From contig NZ_JBBMFO010000044.1 in NCBI RefSeq assembly GCF_040096015.1, positions 1 to 7,812 on the forward strand: a DNA stretch of 7,812 nt, read 5' to 3'. Shown here in pieces: positions 1 to 6,000 of this stretch. Below the pieces are notes generated by a model that saw only the letters and a program-made list of their open reading frames with translations, was not told where the DNA came from and searched no databases. Each line of letters starts with the position of its first letter. Position 1 is the first letter of the stretch. The DNA is from Peptoniphilus_A hominis. GTDB lineage: Bacteria; Bacillota; Clostridia; Tissierellales; Peptoniphilaceae. Made by a program: the position numbers and the translations under genes.

Positions 1-812
1 TTCATTCTTTTTCTTTGAGTATATTCTGTAATGCTTTGACCATATTTTTCTTTGAATAGATTTTTTAATTTAGTCCCACTCATTGTAGATATTTTTTCAA
101 GAGTTTCTTGATTTACATTCATGGCGAAATGATCATCTAAAAATCTGGCTACATCTTCAAGTGCTTTATTATCATCTGTTTCAATTTTATATTTCTTTCT
201 ATTTAAGTAGGTATCTATTACTATACTTACCCATTCATTTGCTTTGGCTTTAAAGAAAAAATCAGCAGCTGGAGCATCCATCTTACAATTTAATATTTCC
301 ATTGCCATTTTTTCTAAAGACTTTGTAAGTATTATTTGATTAGTTTGAAGTAAAGCCCTATAAAATGATTCCGGATCAATATTAATGGCTGATAGGTGGT
401 TTTCCAAAAGCTCTTTTTTAAAGCCTATAGAAACAGAAAGATAATTTGAATTCTCGTGTAATAAAAACAGAAAGTCATCTTTTATATTATCAAAATCAAA
501 AGCACATAAGGAGTTTGCAGTAAGTGTTTGATAAGGATTAAATTTTTCACCGTTTGCACTTACTATGTAGCTAGTGTATATAGAAACATAGTCCGACATA
601 CTATAAGTATTATTTTGAACTACTTCTTCACTGATATAAAAATCATGTATACCAATAATAAAACCATCGCCTTCATAGAACCAATAAAGCCCTTCTGCAT
701 AAGTTAAATCTTCTCTACTCCAACAAAATGTATGCCCTGCACTTGAATATTTCTTATTATTTTTACATTCATCTACTTTCATATATTCTTTTACAAAATC
801 ATAATAAGTCAT
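1..812 (-). CDS. AraC-family transcriptional regulator (partial, C-terminus off the left edge)
   Basis: Reading the minus strand from the ATG at 812-810 gives 270 codons with no stop, so the gene continues beyond the left edge. Residues 1 to about 210 form a variable N-terminal region that would be the sensor or dimerisation part. From about residue 216 the sequence turns into an AraC/XylS DNA-binding domain: a helix starting ALEDVARFLDDHF, then ETLEKISTMSGTKLKNLFKE, then the typical stretch KYGQSITEYTQRKRM. The first helix-turn-helix is therefore present and the second, about 40 residues, is missing only because the window ends. The start is supported by AGGTG four bases upstream of the ATG. 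The gene diverges from the transporter cluster. AraC proteins beside iron or siderophore transporter genes (PchR, YbtA) commonly activate them on binding the ligand, so it is inferred to control this cluster. Family assignment is firm; the ligand is unknown. Confidence 0.9.
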   Translation of the reverse strand, partial: MTYYDFVKEYMKVDECKNNKKYSSAGHTFCWSREDLTYAEGLYWFYEGDGFIIGIHDFYISEEVVQNNTYSMSDYVSIYTSYIVSANGEKFNPYQTLTANSLCAFDFDNIKDDFLFLLHENSNYLSVSIGFKKELLENHLSAINIDPESFYRALLQTNQIILTKSLEKMAMEILNCKMDAPAADFFFKAKANEWVSIVIDTYLNRKKYKIETDDNKALEDVARFLDDHFAMNVNQETLEKISTMSGTKLKNLFKEKYGQSITEYTQRKRM

Positions 813-820
813 AACACACC

Positions 821-833
821 TATCCCTTTTAGA
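821..833. repeat. Left copy of 13-bp inverted repeat flanking the divergent control region
   Basis: TATCCCTTTTAGA is the exact reverse complement of the sequence at 939-951. It lies eight bases upstream of the regulator start codon, next to its ribosome binding site. Read in the direction of each gene, the same element TCTAAAAGGGATA therefore sits just before both divergent translation starts. Candidate roles are a paired operator for the AraC protein, a shared leader element in both mRNAs, or recombination ends of an invertible segment. The sequence match is certain; the function is inferred. Confidence 0.6.
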
Positions 834-867
834 CAATATTCCATTTAGCCTTATTAATTCAAAACTA

Positions 868-897
868 TTGTATAAGTAATTGTAACTCATGTATAAT
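868..897 (+). promoter_or_regulatory. Candidate sigma-A-type promoter for the transporter operon
   Basis: TTGTAT at 868-873 and TATAAT at 892-897 are separated by 18 bases, giving a perfect -10 and an acceptable -35. Transcription would start near 903-905, just before the Fur-like site at 908-922 and about 60 bases before the first ATG at 966. On the minus strand, TATACA at 874-869 is a possible -10 for the divergent regulator and overlaps this -35, but no good minus-strand -35 was seen. In such AT-rich DNA chance matches are frequent; the position is what makes this one credible. Confidence 0.5.
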
Positions 898-907
898 AAA
901 AATGCAA

Positions 908-922
908 TGATATTTATTATCA
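908..922. promoter_or_regulatory. Fur box (7-1-7 type)
   Basis: TGATATTTATTATCA matches the classical Fur 7-1-7 consensus TGATAATNATTATCA at 13 of the 14 defined positions; the only mismatch is the sixth base. The outer five bases on each side are perfectly palindromic. It lies directly downstream of the candidate transcription start, where a bound repressor would block initiation, and between two divergent genes, so it could control both. This links the cluster to iron supply, in agreement with the transporter families downstream. Confidence 0.65.
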
Positions 923-938
923 ACTAAGCGAACTTATA

Positions 939-951
939 TCTAAAAGGGATA
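939..951. repeat. Right copy of 13-bp inverted repeat
   Basis: TCTAAAAGGGATA is the exact reverse complement of 821-833 and lies 14 bases upstream of the ATG at 966. The two copies enclose 105 bp that contain the Fur-like site and the promoter. The symmetric placement, one copy in front of each divergent gene, suggests a functional pair rather than chance. Confidence 0.6.
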
Positions 952-965
952 TTAAAGAAAGGCGG

Positions 966-1319
966 ATGATTATGAAGATTTATAAAAACTATTTGCTTAT
1001 GTAGAGGATAAAATATCTTGGGGTTTTCTCCATAGTTTTTTCTGTTATATCTGCGGTACTTACAGTATATGGATATTATTTAATCTACAGATTTTTAGAT
1101 AACTTAATTATCCGTGCAGATTTATCTGGTGCAGAGTGCATAGCATTAAAATCAGTCTTTGCATTAAGAAGTGGAGCGATATTTTATTTTGTTTCAACGA
1201 TATTTTCACATGTATTGGGATATACGATTGAAACAAATTTGAGGGAAAGAAGAATTGATGGTTTAGAGAAAGCATGCTATAAGCTCTTTGATTTAAACCA
1301 TTCTGAAAAATCGGGTTAA
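966..1319 (+). pseudogene. Broken ABC-exporter membrane-domain gene (N-terminal remnant with internal amber codon)
   Basis: From the ATG at 966 (or 972) the frame gives 12 codons, then TAG at 1002-1004, then 104 further sense codons to TAA at 1317-1319. The part after the TAG reads like the start of an ABC-exporter membrane domain. It has a first hydrophobic helix around VFSIVFSVISAVLTVYGYYL, a second around AIFYFVSTIFSHVLG, and then the cytoplasmic extension TNLRERRIDGLEKACYKLFD, comparable to the SIRERLGEKLLNIS stretch of the half-transporter starting near 4234. An intact family member has about 580 residues; the rest of the membrane domain and the whole ATPase domain are absent, and the next gene starts 29 bases later. 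No usable start codon follows the TAG until very late. A ribosome binding site (AAAGG) remains. I read it as a nonsense mutation plus a large deletion. A sequencing error at the TAG would restore only a short two-helix protein. Confidence 0.75.
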
Positions 1320-1348
1320 ATTTATTATTGTGAAAGGATTGAAAAAAA

Positions 1349-1930
1349 ATGAATAAAAAATTACAAGTTAAAGATTTAATGACAGTTGGAATATTTACTG
1401 CTTTATATTTAGTAGTAATATTTGCGTCTATGATGTTGGGATATTTACCAATCATGATTCCTTTCTTAGGAGGGGTAATGGCTATATTTGGCGCAATACC
1501 ATGTATCTTATATATTTCAAAAGTAGATAAATTTGGAATGGTATCATTAATGGGAGTTTTATCAGGATTAGTATTTTCCCTTATGGGGAGTGGGGTAATT
1601 GTACTTTTATTTGGGATTGTTTTTGGTCTATTGGCTGATTTAGTTATGAAATCAGGAGGATATAAAGATTTAAAAAGATCAATATTGGGCTATGCAATTT
1701 TTTCCTTATGGAGTGTAGGGTTTAGCTTAAGAATGTATATAGATAGAACAAATTTTTTTGCTTCTCAATTAGAAACTTATGGAAAAGATTATGTAGATAC
1801 TTTAATGTCTCTAACCCCAACATGGACATTACCAGTTATAATTATTATTACTTTCATTTCAGGACTCATCGGAGCAAAATTAGGTGTGCGCATATTTAAG
1901 AAACATTTCATGAGAATTGGAATAAAATAA
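1349..1930 (+). CDS. ECF transporter S component, MptD/Trep_Strep family (substrate-binding membrane protein)
   Basis: This 193-residue, very hydrophobic protein has about five or six membrane segments (roughly residues 12-30, 33-55, 64-80, 82-100, 111-128 and 160-180). It looks like the integral membrane family TIGR02185 (Trep_Strep), also named MptD-family ECF S component. Recognisable family features are the N-terminal LQVKDLMTVGIFTALY, the motif VFGLLADLVMKSGGYK near residue 91, and the C-terminal end GLIGAKLGVRIFKKHFMRIG. In ECF importers the S component binds the small substrate and topples in the membrane on the EcfT scaffold. The next two genes supply EcfT and the ATPases, so this is a dedicated cassette. 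AAAGGA ten bases upstream supports the start. The family includes the streptococcal heme ECF system SiaFGH by my recollection; together with the Fur box this suggests heme or a metal complex, but the ligand is inferred only. Confidence 0.87.
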   Translation: MNKKLQVKDLMTVGIFTALYLVVIFASMMLGYLPIMIPFLGGVMAIFGAIPCILYISKVDKFGMVSLMGVLSGLVFSLMGSGVIVLLFGIVFGLLADLVMKSGGYKDLKRSILGYAIFSLWSVGFSLRMYIDRTNFFASQLETYGKDYVDTLMSLTPTWTLPVIIIITFISGLIGAKLGVRIFKKHFMRIGIK

Positions 1931-1934
1931 AATT

Positions 1935-2648
1935 ATGAATATCAATCAAAAAAAAATATTTCAATTAGATCCAAGGACAAAAATTTTATTGGTGCTTACT
2001 ATTAGTACCATTTTAGTTAGTGGAGGGACTCAGGGCAATATGTTCTATGTGAGAATATTTTTGTCACTGACCCCCATATTCTTGCTATTTAGTGATGGTA
2101 AGGTAACACTTTTTGTAAAGTTACTTTTTTTATATGGTTTGCTATTTTTTATAGATAGTAATTTAAGTAATAATATTAAAGGAACATTGAATTTCATATT
2201 AGGTGCTATGGTAGGAATATTTACGCATATGTTACCGGGTTTTATAATGGCATATTATTTATTTGTTACAACAAAGGTCAGTGAATTTATTTTAGCCATG
2301 GAGAAATTAAAAATTCCTAAAACGCTAATCGTACCATTTTCTGTATTATTGCGTATGTTCCCAACAATGAAAGAAGAATATTCTTATATCCAAGATGCGA
2401 TGATTATGAGAGCTATTTCATGGAAAAATGGTCCTGCAAAAATGTTTGAGTATAGAATTATTCCATTTATAGTATCAACTATTACAATAGGTGATGAGTT
2501 AATAGCAGCTTCATTGACTCGTGGAATTGATAATCCAATAAAAAGAACTAATTATTTTGATATAAAGATTAAGTTTTTAGATGTCGTCTTTATAACTTCC
2601 TGTATATTATGTTGGGCTATTTATTTCTTTGATAAGGTGAAGCTATGA
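1935..2648 (+). CDS. ECF transporter T component (EcfT/CbiQ-family transmembrane protein)
   Basis: This 237-residue membrane protein is of typical length for EcfT. It starts with the conserved LDPRTKILL (residues 11-19) and has membrane segments at about 17-30, 37-53, 57-75, 84-112 and 214-232. The cytoplasmic region between them carries two coupling motifs in the family's usual places: MRA at residues 158-160 (in QDAMIMRAISW) and TRG at 195-197 (in AASLTRGID). These correspond to the two short X-R-X motifs through which EcfT contacts the two ATPase subunits. The start lies four bases after the S-component stop with no clear Shine-Dalgarno site (the nearest GGA is about 13 bases away), so translation is probably coupled to the upstream gene. 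It overlaps the ATPase gene downstream by four bases. Confidence 0.9.
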   Translation: MNINQKKIFQLDPRTKILLVLTISTILVSGGTQGNMFYVRIFLSLTPIFLLFSDGKVTLFVKLLFLYGLLFFIDSNLSNNIKGTLNFILGAMVGIFTHMLPGFIMAYYLFVTTKVSEFILAMEKLKIPKTLIVPFSVLLRMFPTMKEEYSYIQDAMIMRAISWKNGPAKMFEYRIIPFIVSTITIGDELIAASLTRGIDNPIKRTNYFDIKIKFLDVVFITSCILCWAIYFFDKVKL

Positions 2649-4108
2649 TTAAGTTAGATGATGTAAGTTTCAAATACCAAAATGATAAAGTAGATGCTAT
2701 CAAAAATATCAATTTAGATTTTGAAAAAGGAAAAGTTTACCTTTTGTGCGGGAAAAGTGGTTGCGGGAAAACTTCAATTATAAGAACTATAAATCGCTTA
2801 ATTCCTATTTTTTATAAAGGCGATCTTCATGGGGAATGTAAAATATATGGCGAAAATATTGAGAATATTCCTATGTATGAATTATCAAAAAAAGTAGGTA
2901 CTGTATTTCAAAATCCCAGAAGCCAGTTTTACAATATAGATACAACTAGTGAATTAGTATTTAACTTAGAAAATCAGGGAGTTGATAAAAAAACAATATG
3001 TAAAAATTTAGAAAATGTAATTGCCAAATTCAAAATAGACCACCTATTAGATAAAAATATATTTAATTTATCAGGAGGAGAAAAACAGTTAATAGCATGT
3101 GCTTCACTAGCAGTAAGCAATCCAGATATTATTGTAATGGATGAGCCTTCGTCTAATCTAGATAAATGTGCTATAAAAAAACTAAGTGAAGTTATCAAAT
3201 ATTGGAAAAAACAAAATAAAACAATAATTATAGCTGAGCATAGAATTTATTATTTGATGGATTTGATAGATGAAGTGATTTTTTTAGAAAATGGAGAGGT
3301 TAAGAAAACTTATTCAGCTATTTCCTTTAAAAATATTAATGAACCTGATTATGAGACATTAGGATTAAGAACAAGAAACATTATAATGTGCAAAGGAAAT
3401 AAAAATAAAACTAGAGTTGGTAAAAATTTTATTAGCATCGAAAACTTTTTCTTTTCTTATAATAAGGATAAACAAATTTTAAATATAACAAATTGTGTAA
3501 TTCCCAAAAATCATACAATTGCAATAATTGGCAATAATGGCTCAGGAAAAACCACTTTTTCAAGGTGTCTATGCGGTTTAGAAAGAAAGTTTAATGGAAA
3601 AACTGTGATTGATGGGAAAACACATACAAATAAAGAAATGCTTAAAAAGTCATTTTTAGTAATGCAAGACGTTAATCATCAACTATTTACGGAAAGCGTA
3701 AATGAGGAGATACGAATTTCAACTGATAAAATTGATGATAGTAGGATAAATGAAATATTGGATAAATTTAATTTAAAGAGTAAATTTGATTCCCATCCTA
3801 TGACTTTATCAGGAGGAGAAAAACAAAGACTTGCTATAATTACAGCATTAGTCTCTAAAAGGGAAATTTTAATCTTTGATGAGCCTACTTCAGGACTTGA
3901 TAGGGACAATATGCTTGAGTTTTCAAATTTTGTAAAGGAACTTTCAGACGATGTAACTAAAATTATTGTAACTCATGATTATGAGCTGATTTTAGAAACT
4001 TGTGATTATGTTATACATCTGGAAGATGGAGAAATTAAGGATTCTTATTTTTTAAACAATAAGGGAAATGAAAAATTAAAGGATTATTTTTGTGATAATC
4101 AAATATAA
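2645..4108 (+). CDS. ECF transporter ATPase, two fused EcfA domains
   Basis: This 487-residue protein carries two complete ABC ATPase domains in one chain, where many ECF systems use two genes. Domain 1 has Walker A GKSGCGKT at 36-43, Q-loop VFQNP at 87-91, signature LSGGEKQ at 142-148, Walker B IIVMDE at 162-167 and switch histidine H199. Domain 2 starts at about 262 and has Walker A GNNGSGKT at 296-303, Q-loop glutamine Q341, LSGGEKQR at 388-395, Walker B LIFDE at 409-413 and H444. Both sites keep the catalytic glutamate (E167, E413), so both should hydrolyse ATP. The extended Q-loop of domain 1 (FQNPRSQFY) is typical of EcfA proteins. The ATG overlaps the EcfT stop as ATGA, with AAGGTGA just upstream. 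It powers the S and T components encoded directly before it. Confidence 0.93.
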   Translation: MIKLDDVSFKYQNDKVDAIKNINLDFEKGKVYLLCGKSGCGKTSIIRTINRLIPIFYKGDLHGECKIYGENIENIPMYELSKKVGTVFQNPRSQFYNIDTTSELVFNLENQGVDKKTICKNLENVIAKFKIDHLLDKNIFNLSGGEKQLIACASLAVSNPDIIVMDEPSSNLDKCAIKKLSEVIKYWKKQNKTIIIAEHRIYYLMDLIDEVIFLENGEVKKTYSAISFKNINEPDYETLGLRTRNIIMCKGNKNKTRVGKNFISIENFFFSYNKDKQILNITNCVIPKNHTIAIIGNNGSGKTTFSRCLCGLERKFNGKTVIDGKTHTNKEMLKKSFLVMQDVNHQLFTESVNEEIRISTDKIDDSRINEILDKFNLKSKFDSHPMTLSGGEKQRLAIITALVSKREILIFDEPTSGLDRDNMLEFSNFVKELSDDVTKIIVTHDYELILETCDYVIHLEDGEIKDSYFLNNKGNEKLKDYFCDNQI

Positions 4109-4133
4109 AAGGCTATAAAAGTATAATTTAATA

Positions 4134-4167
4134 TTATTTATAATATATTAAAACATATTATAAATAA
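4134..4167. repeat. AT-only 13-bp perfect inverted repeat between the ECF cassette and the ABC pair
   Basis: The arms TTATTTATAATAT (4134-4146) and ATATTATAAATAA (4155-4167) are perfect complements around an 8-base loop. The stem has no G-C pair and no T-run follows, so it is not a standard intrinsic terminator. It may be a protein-binding palindrome, a weak mRNA hairpin at a segment boundary, or a chance product of AT-rich DNA. A poor promoter-like pair, TTGTGA at 4090-4095 and TATAAA at 4114-4119 with 18-base spacing, lies just upstream. The rest of the 113-bp gap shows nothing recognisable. Confidence 0.45.
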
Positions 4168-4233
4168 AGTAGGACCAGTGACATGGTGAAACAATATAGA
4201 AGTATTAATAAATAGAATAGGATGGTGGTTCTG

Positions 4234-6000
4234 TTGAATAATAATTGGATAAAAACAATTTTTGAATTTGCATCGAATTGCAAAGATAAGTTAATTTTGT
4301 CAGTAATTATGGCAATTATTGGTGTGTTTTCTAGTATCATACCTTATTGGGCAGTATATAGGCTAATTGTAGCATTTATGGAGCAGAAGGCAAATATAGA
4401 ATGTGTCGTATATTATGGAGCTATTGCAATCATATCCTATGCAGTAAGGTATATTTGCCATGGAATATCAACATCATTATCACATATATCTGCTTATACA
4501 ATTTTAAGAAGTATTCGAGAAAGATTAGGTGAAAAATTACTTAATATTTCTATGGGAAATGCGTCAAAAAAGACAATAGGAGAGTATAAGTCGATTATTG
4601 TAGATAGGGTTGAAACAATTGAACTGCCTCTCGCCCATATCATACCAGAATGTATATCTGCTTTATTTTTATCAGTGGCTATTGCAATCTTCATGTTATT
4701 CATAAGCTGGGAAATGACACTGGCGATGCTTCTTACGGTTCCTTTGGCTCTAATTGCATATAAAAAACTCATGGGAAACTTTAATGAACTTTATGAGGCT
4801 CAGATGAAGTCAAATAAATACATGAATTCTACGATTGTAGAATACATTAGTGGTATTGAAGTAATAAAAACCTTTAATCAGGATAGCCAATCCTACCAGA
4901 AATATAAGGACGCTGTAAATGGATACAAGGAACATACTTTAAATTGGTTTAAATCAACATGGAATATTATGAATTTTGCAAGCTCTGTGTTACCATCAAC
5001 ATTTCTAGGGACCTTACCAGTAGGAATGATTTTATATTTAAAAGGATCTTTAACTCCAGCTGACTTTTGCATATGCTTAATGCTTTCCCTAGGGATAGTT
5101 AGTCCTCTTACACAGTTTACAAACTATGTAAATCTGTTAAAAAGTATAGAATATGCAATAAAGGATATAAATGAAATTTTACAAATACCCAACCTTATTT
5201 CCACTGATAGAGAAGTTGATGTAGATACAATGAACATAAAATTTAAAGATGTATCTTTTTCTTATGATGATGAAAATACAGTCTTAGATAACATAAACTT
5301 AGATATAGCTGAAAATTCTTTTACAGCCATTGTTGGACCATCTGGATCAGGAAAATCCACTATTGTTAAACTTATTTTAAGATATTGGGATATAGATAAA
5401 GGCGAAATAACAATAGGTGGGAAAAATATCAAAAATATACCTTTGAAACAGCTTAATGATTTGCTTGGCTATGTATCTCAAGATAACTTCTTATTTAACG
5501 AAAGCATCATGGAAAACATACGAATGGGAAATTCTAATGCAAGTGATGAAGAAGTAATAGAGGTGTCAAAAATCTGCGCTTGTCATGATTTTATTATGGA
5601 ACTTGAAGATGGATACAATTCAAATGTAGGAAGCCTTGGAAGTAAACTATCGGGAGGACAAAGGCAAAGACTTTCTATAGCTCGAATGATGTTAAAGGAT
5701 TCACCTATAATCCTACTTGATGAAGCTACAGCATTTATAGATCCAGACAATGAAGAAAAAATACAAGAAGCAATTAAACTTTTAACAAAAAACAAAACAT
5801 TGATAGTAGTAGCTCATCGATTGTCTACTGTAAAAGATGCAAATAAAATAGTTTTGTTAAACAACAAGAAAATATTAGACGTAGGAAGTCATGACGAACT
5901 TCTTAAACGATCTATCCTATATAAAGATATGTGGTTATCCCATATAGGAGCAAAAACAAAGTCTACTGTTTTTAATACAGGAGGAGAGAGCTATGTTTAA
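4234..6000 (+). CDS. ABC half-transporter, exporter fold, IrtA/YbtP-like (first partner of a heterodimer)
   Basis: The protein (588 residues) has an N-terminal six-helix ABC-exporter membrane domain (about residues 15-310) and a C-terminal ATPase domain. Numbered from the TTG start, the motifs are Walker A GPSGSGKST at 368-376, Q-loop Q416, signature LSGGQRQR at 472-479, Walker B IILLDE at 492-497 and switch histidine H528. All are intact. The D-loop reads FIDP instead of the usual S-L/I-D. An in-frame ATG lies at 4222, but it has no ribosome binding site at a workable distance. The TTG at 4234 is preceded by AGGATGGTGG ending five bases away, giving a start like M-NNNWIKTIFEF, so I prefer TTG. 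The next gene overlaps by eight bases and encodes a matching half-transporter. Paired exporter-fold proteins in iron loci (IrtAB, YbtPQ) import siderophores; ordinary export of a toxic compound or peptide remains possible. Confidence 0.88.
   Translation: MNNNWIKTIFEFASNCKDKLILSVIMAIIGVFSSIIPYWAVYRLIVAFMEQKANIECVVYYGAIAIISYAVRYICHGISTSLSHISAYTILRSIRERLGEKLLNISMGNASKKTIGEYKSIIVDRVETIELPLAHIIPECISALFLSVAIAIFMLFISWEMTLAMLLTVPLALIAYKKLMGNFNELYEAQMKSNKYMNSTIVEYISGIEVIKTFNQDSQSYQKYKDAVNGYKEHTLNWFKSTWNIMNFASSVLPSTFLGTLPVGMILYLKGSLTPADFCICLMLSLGIVSPLTQFTNYVNLLKSIEYAIKDINEILQIPNLISTDREVDVDTMNIKFKDVSFSYDDENTVLDNINLDIAENSFTAIVGPSGSGKSTIVKLILRYWDIDKGEITIGGKNIKNIPLKQLNDLLGYVSQDNFLFNESIMENIRMGNSNASDEEVIEVSKICACHDFIMELEDGYNSNVGSLGSKLSGGQRQRLSIARMMLKDSPIILLDEATAFIDPDNEEKIQEAIKLLTKNKTLIVVAHRLSTVKDANKIVLLNNKKILDVGSHDELLKRSILYKDMWLSHIGAKTKSTVFNTGGESYV

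Noticed and set aside
1002..1004. TAG as a recoded (pyrrolysine or readthrough) codon
   Set aside because: The frame beyond it is itself truncated to an incomplete membrane domain, so ordinary gene decay is simpler and nothing nearby suggests recoding.
1108..1455. Minus-strand open frame of 115 codons antisense to the broken ABC gene and the start of the S component
   Set aside because: It spans two genes on the other strand, has no recognisable domain, and the plus-strand frames under it are explained by known families.
3853..3864. TCTAAAAGGGA inside the fused ATPase gene, a near copy of the 13-bp inverted repeat element
   Set aside because: It lies within conserved coding sequence and matches only 11 of 13 bases; likely coincidence.
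2974..3909. Antisense open frames sharing the peptide CFSPPDK (also one at 7345-7542)
   Set aside because: CFSPPDK is simply the complement-strand reading of the conserved LSGGEKQ signature codons of the ABC ATPases, so these are shadows and not a repeated gene family.
4092..4106. Possible second Fur box near the end of the ATPase gene
   Set aside because: Only the left half (TGATAAT) matches; the right half has little agreement with the consensus.
4494..4772. Antisense open frame of 92 codons within the first half-transporter gene
   Set aside because: It overlaps a well-supported membrane domain on the other strand and shows no family features of its own.
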